DNA of 64,000 nt, taken from contig CAWBPN010000002.1 of assembly GCA_963790715.1 (NCBI GenBank), positions 1-64,000 of the forward strand, written 5' to 3'. Under the pieces are notes generated by a model. That model was not told the origin of the DNA. It was given only the letters and a program-made list of their open reading frames with translations, and ran no database searches. The stretch is from DCFW01 sp963790715 (GTDB lineage: Bacteria; Bacteroidota; Bacteroidia; Bacteroidales; Bacteroidaceae). The stretch's first letter is position 1. Each line of letters begins with the position of its first letter. A program made the position numbers and the translations under genes. Below, piece after piece: positions 62,917-64,000 of the stretch.

Positions 62917-63534
62917 ATGAATCAAATTGAAGTACATGTGGTTTCGTTGAAGCCGACTAACAATACAAGCAGTGCTTTTTCTTTAGTACTTGCAGAAAAT
63001 GATAAATCCGATTATAAGGGACGCAGGATGTTGGTTGTAATCGGAAGTGTTGAAGCACAAGCTATCATGCTGGCTATGAGAGATGTGGCTACACCAAGGC
63101 CTCTTACCCATGAACTACTCGTAAATTTGCTAAAGGATGCTAAGTTGAAAATAACCAAAGTGGAAGTCTATCGCGAAGAACAAGGCGTGTTTTTTGCACT
63201 TATACATTATAGAATTCCTGATGATGACAAAGAATATGTTGAAGATGCTCGCACATCGGATGCAGTGGCTGTGGCTTTGAGAGTGAATGTACCTATATTT
63301 GTTGCTGAAAGACTATTAGACCAACAAAATAAAATGCTCGAAGAATGCGATTATGAAAATGATGAAATTTATTCTCAAAAAGAAGCCGGTGGCCAATATG
63401 AATCGAGAGCATATTCAAAAGAAGAATACATACAAGTGCTTGAGCGCAAATTAAAAAAGGCCTTGGATGTTGAAGATTATGAATCGGCTTCATGGTTGCG
63501 CGATAAAATAAAAGAAATTAAGGACGATAAGTAG
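62917..63534 (+). CDS. Bifunctional nuclease (BFN/DUF151) family protein with a UVR motif
   Basis: A 205-residue protein. Residues 1-135 form the DUF151 domain (VVIGSVEAQAIMLAMRDVATPRPLTHELLVNLL, HYRIPDDDKEYVEDARTSDAVAVALRVNVPIFVAERLL). The last 40 residues (YIQVLERKLKKALDVEDYESASWLRDKIKEIKDD) form a UvrB/UvrC-type motif. A plant BFN has RNase and DNase activity; the role in bacteria is unclear. A TATCTTTG box at 62877-62884 is its likely promoter. It ends four bases before rsmE. Confidence 0.88.
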   Translation: MNQIEVHVVSLKPTNNTSSAFSLVLAENDKSDYKGRRMLVVIGSVEAQAIMLAMRDVATPRPLTHELLVNLLKDAKLKITKVEVYREEQGVFFALIHYRIPDDDKEYVEDARTSDAVAVALRVNVPIFVAERLLDQQNKMLEECDYENDEIYSQKEAGGQYESRAYSKEEYIQVLERKLKKALDVEDYESASWLRDKIKEIKDDK

Positions 63535-63538
63535 TACA

Positions 63539-64000
63539 ATGCATCTTTTTTACATCCCCAAAGATAATATTGACGGTAATAATGATGTGGCTTTACCCGA
63601 TGACGAAAGCCAACATGCTTTGTGTGTGCTTCGTCTTGGAGCAGGTGAAAATGTGGAATTGACTGACGGTTGCGGCAATTTTTATAAGGCTGTGATTGAA
63701 GGCAAGGCTGGCAAAAGGTGTATTATCAGTATAAAAGAGACTTTGGCTTGGCAACGACTGTGGGATGGAAGAATACATTTGGCTATGGCTCCCACAAAAA
63801 ATATGGATAGGAATGAATGGTTGGCTGAGAAAGCTACTGAAATAGGTTTTGATGAACTGACATTCTTGAATTGCCGTTTTTCGGAGAGGCGTGTTATTAA
63901 AACTGAACGTATCCGTAAGATTTTGGTTTCGGCTATGAAACAATCGCAAAAGGCTTTGTTGCCGGTGCTTAATGAAATGACTGATTTCAAGGGCTTTATA
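63539..64000 (+). CDS. rsmE: 16S rRNA (uracil1498-N3)-methyltransferase, 5' part
   Basis: The first 154 codons of RsmE, which methylates U1498 in 16S rRNA. Conserved blocks are MHLFYIPKD, DESQHALCVLRLGAGENVELTDGCGNFYKAVI (PUA-like domain), LAMAPTKNMDRNEWLAEKATEIGFDELTFLNCRFSERRVIK and ILVSAMKQSQKALLPVL. The gene runs off the right edge before the C-terminal SPOUT knot. It is not on the list of long frames because it lacks its stop; the ATG is five bases after the preceding gene's stop. Confidence 0.95.
   Translation, partial: MHLFYIPKDNIDGNNDVALPDDESQHALCVLRLGAGENVELTDGCGNFYKAVIEGKAGKRCIISIKETLAWQRLWDGRIHLAMAPTKNMDRNEWLAEKATEIGFDELTFLNCRFSERRVIKTERIRKILVSAMKQSQKALLPVLNEMTDFKGFI

Overview
The window looks like a chromosomal segment of a Bacteroidales bacterium (phylum Bacteroidota), probably gut-associated; genus cannot be fixed from the sequence. 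The pointers are many TAnnTTTG -7 promoter boxes (several with TTTG or TTG 18-22 bases upstream), many lipobox lipoproteins, NigD-like proteins, a BspA-type leucine-rich repeat protein, a SusA-like GH13 enzyme, and the run dnaN / DnaQ-like exonuclease / coaBC / recN. Most genes are ordinary housekeeping genes, intact and tightly packed.

Layout. 1-2.0 kb: an M16 peptidase gene broken by about four single-base shifts, joined out of frame to the 3' part of a DUF3987 gene, next to the 3' end of a tRNA-Lys. 2.3-10 kb: AI-2E-type permease, rsmI operon, lpxH-like and DUF59 genes, radC, glycosyltransferase, efp, then rpmH and a 2[4Fe-4S] ferredoxin in the other direction. 10-14.8 kb: PASTA protein, pseudouridine synthase, ddl, acyltransferase and a NigD-like lipoprotein in one minus-strand operon. 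14.9-18.9 kb: four overlapping genes for glycolipid/lipid A or polyprenyl-phosphate sugar transfer. 19-24.3 kb: A-type flavoprotein, Sua5/YciO protein, C1-type aminopeptidase, DUF2807 lipoprotein, type II NADH dehydrogenase with an attenuator-like leader. 24.7-32.9 kb: NigD-like, Yip1, smpB, metH; murB operon; DUF3127. 33-39.7 kb: dnaN to recN and a TPR protein with a decayed protease domain.

39.7-45.8 kb is the accessory part: a lipoprotein, two uncharacterised proteins that faintly resemble DNA base-excision glycosylases, a 5'-truncated AraC/GyrI regulator, a 1.2-kb AT-rich stretch without clear genes but with strong inverted repeats, then manA and an AlkD-like glycosylase.

45.8-64 kb: YtxH/holin-like envelope stress genes, a SPOR lipoprotein, a GH13 amylase, a queuosine cluster (GDSL esterase, queC, a preQ1-I riboswitch inside the operon, YhhQ transporter, queF), a metal-homeostasis area (copA with a Bcp peroxiredoxin, Nramp transporter, a RIC-hemerythrin/LuxR fusion regulator, a Zn/Cd-type P1B ATPase with a Fur-family regulator and a putative operator), rlpA preceded by a probable small RNA, a bifunctional-nuclease-family protein and the 5' part of rsmE.

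No complete insertion sequence, prophage or CRISPR array was seen. The best candidates for something new are the riboswitch with its intragenic promoter, two promoter-to-terminator RNA units (24.4 and 62.1 kb), the inverted-repeat region at 43.3 kb and the glycosylase-like genes at 40.5-42.8 kb.
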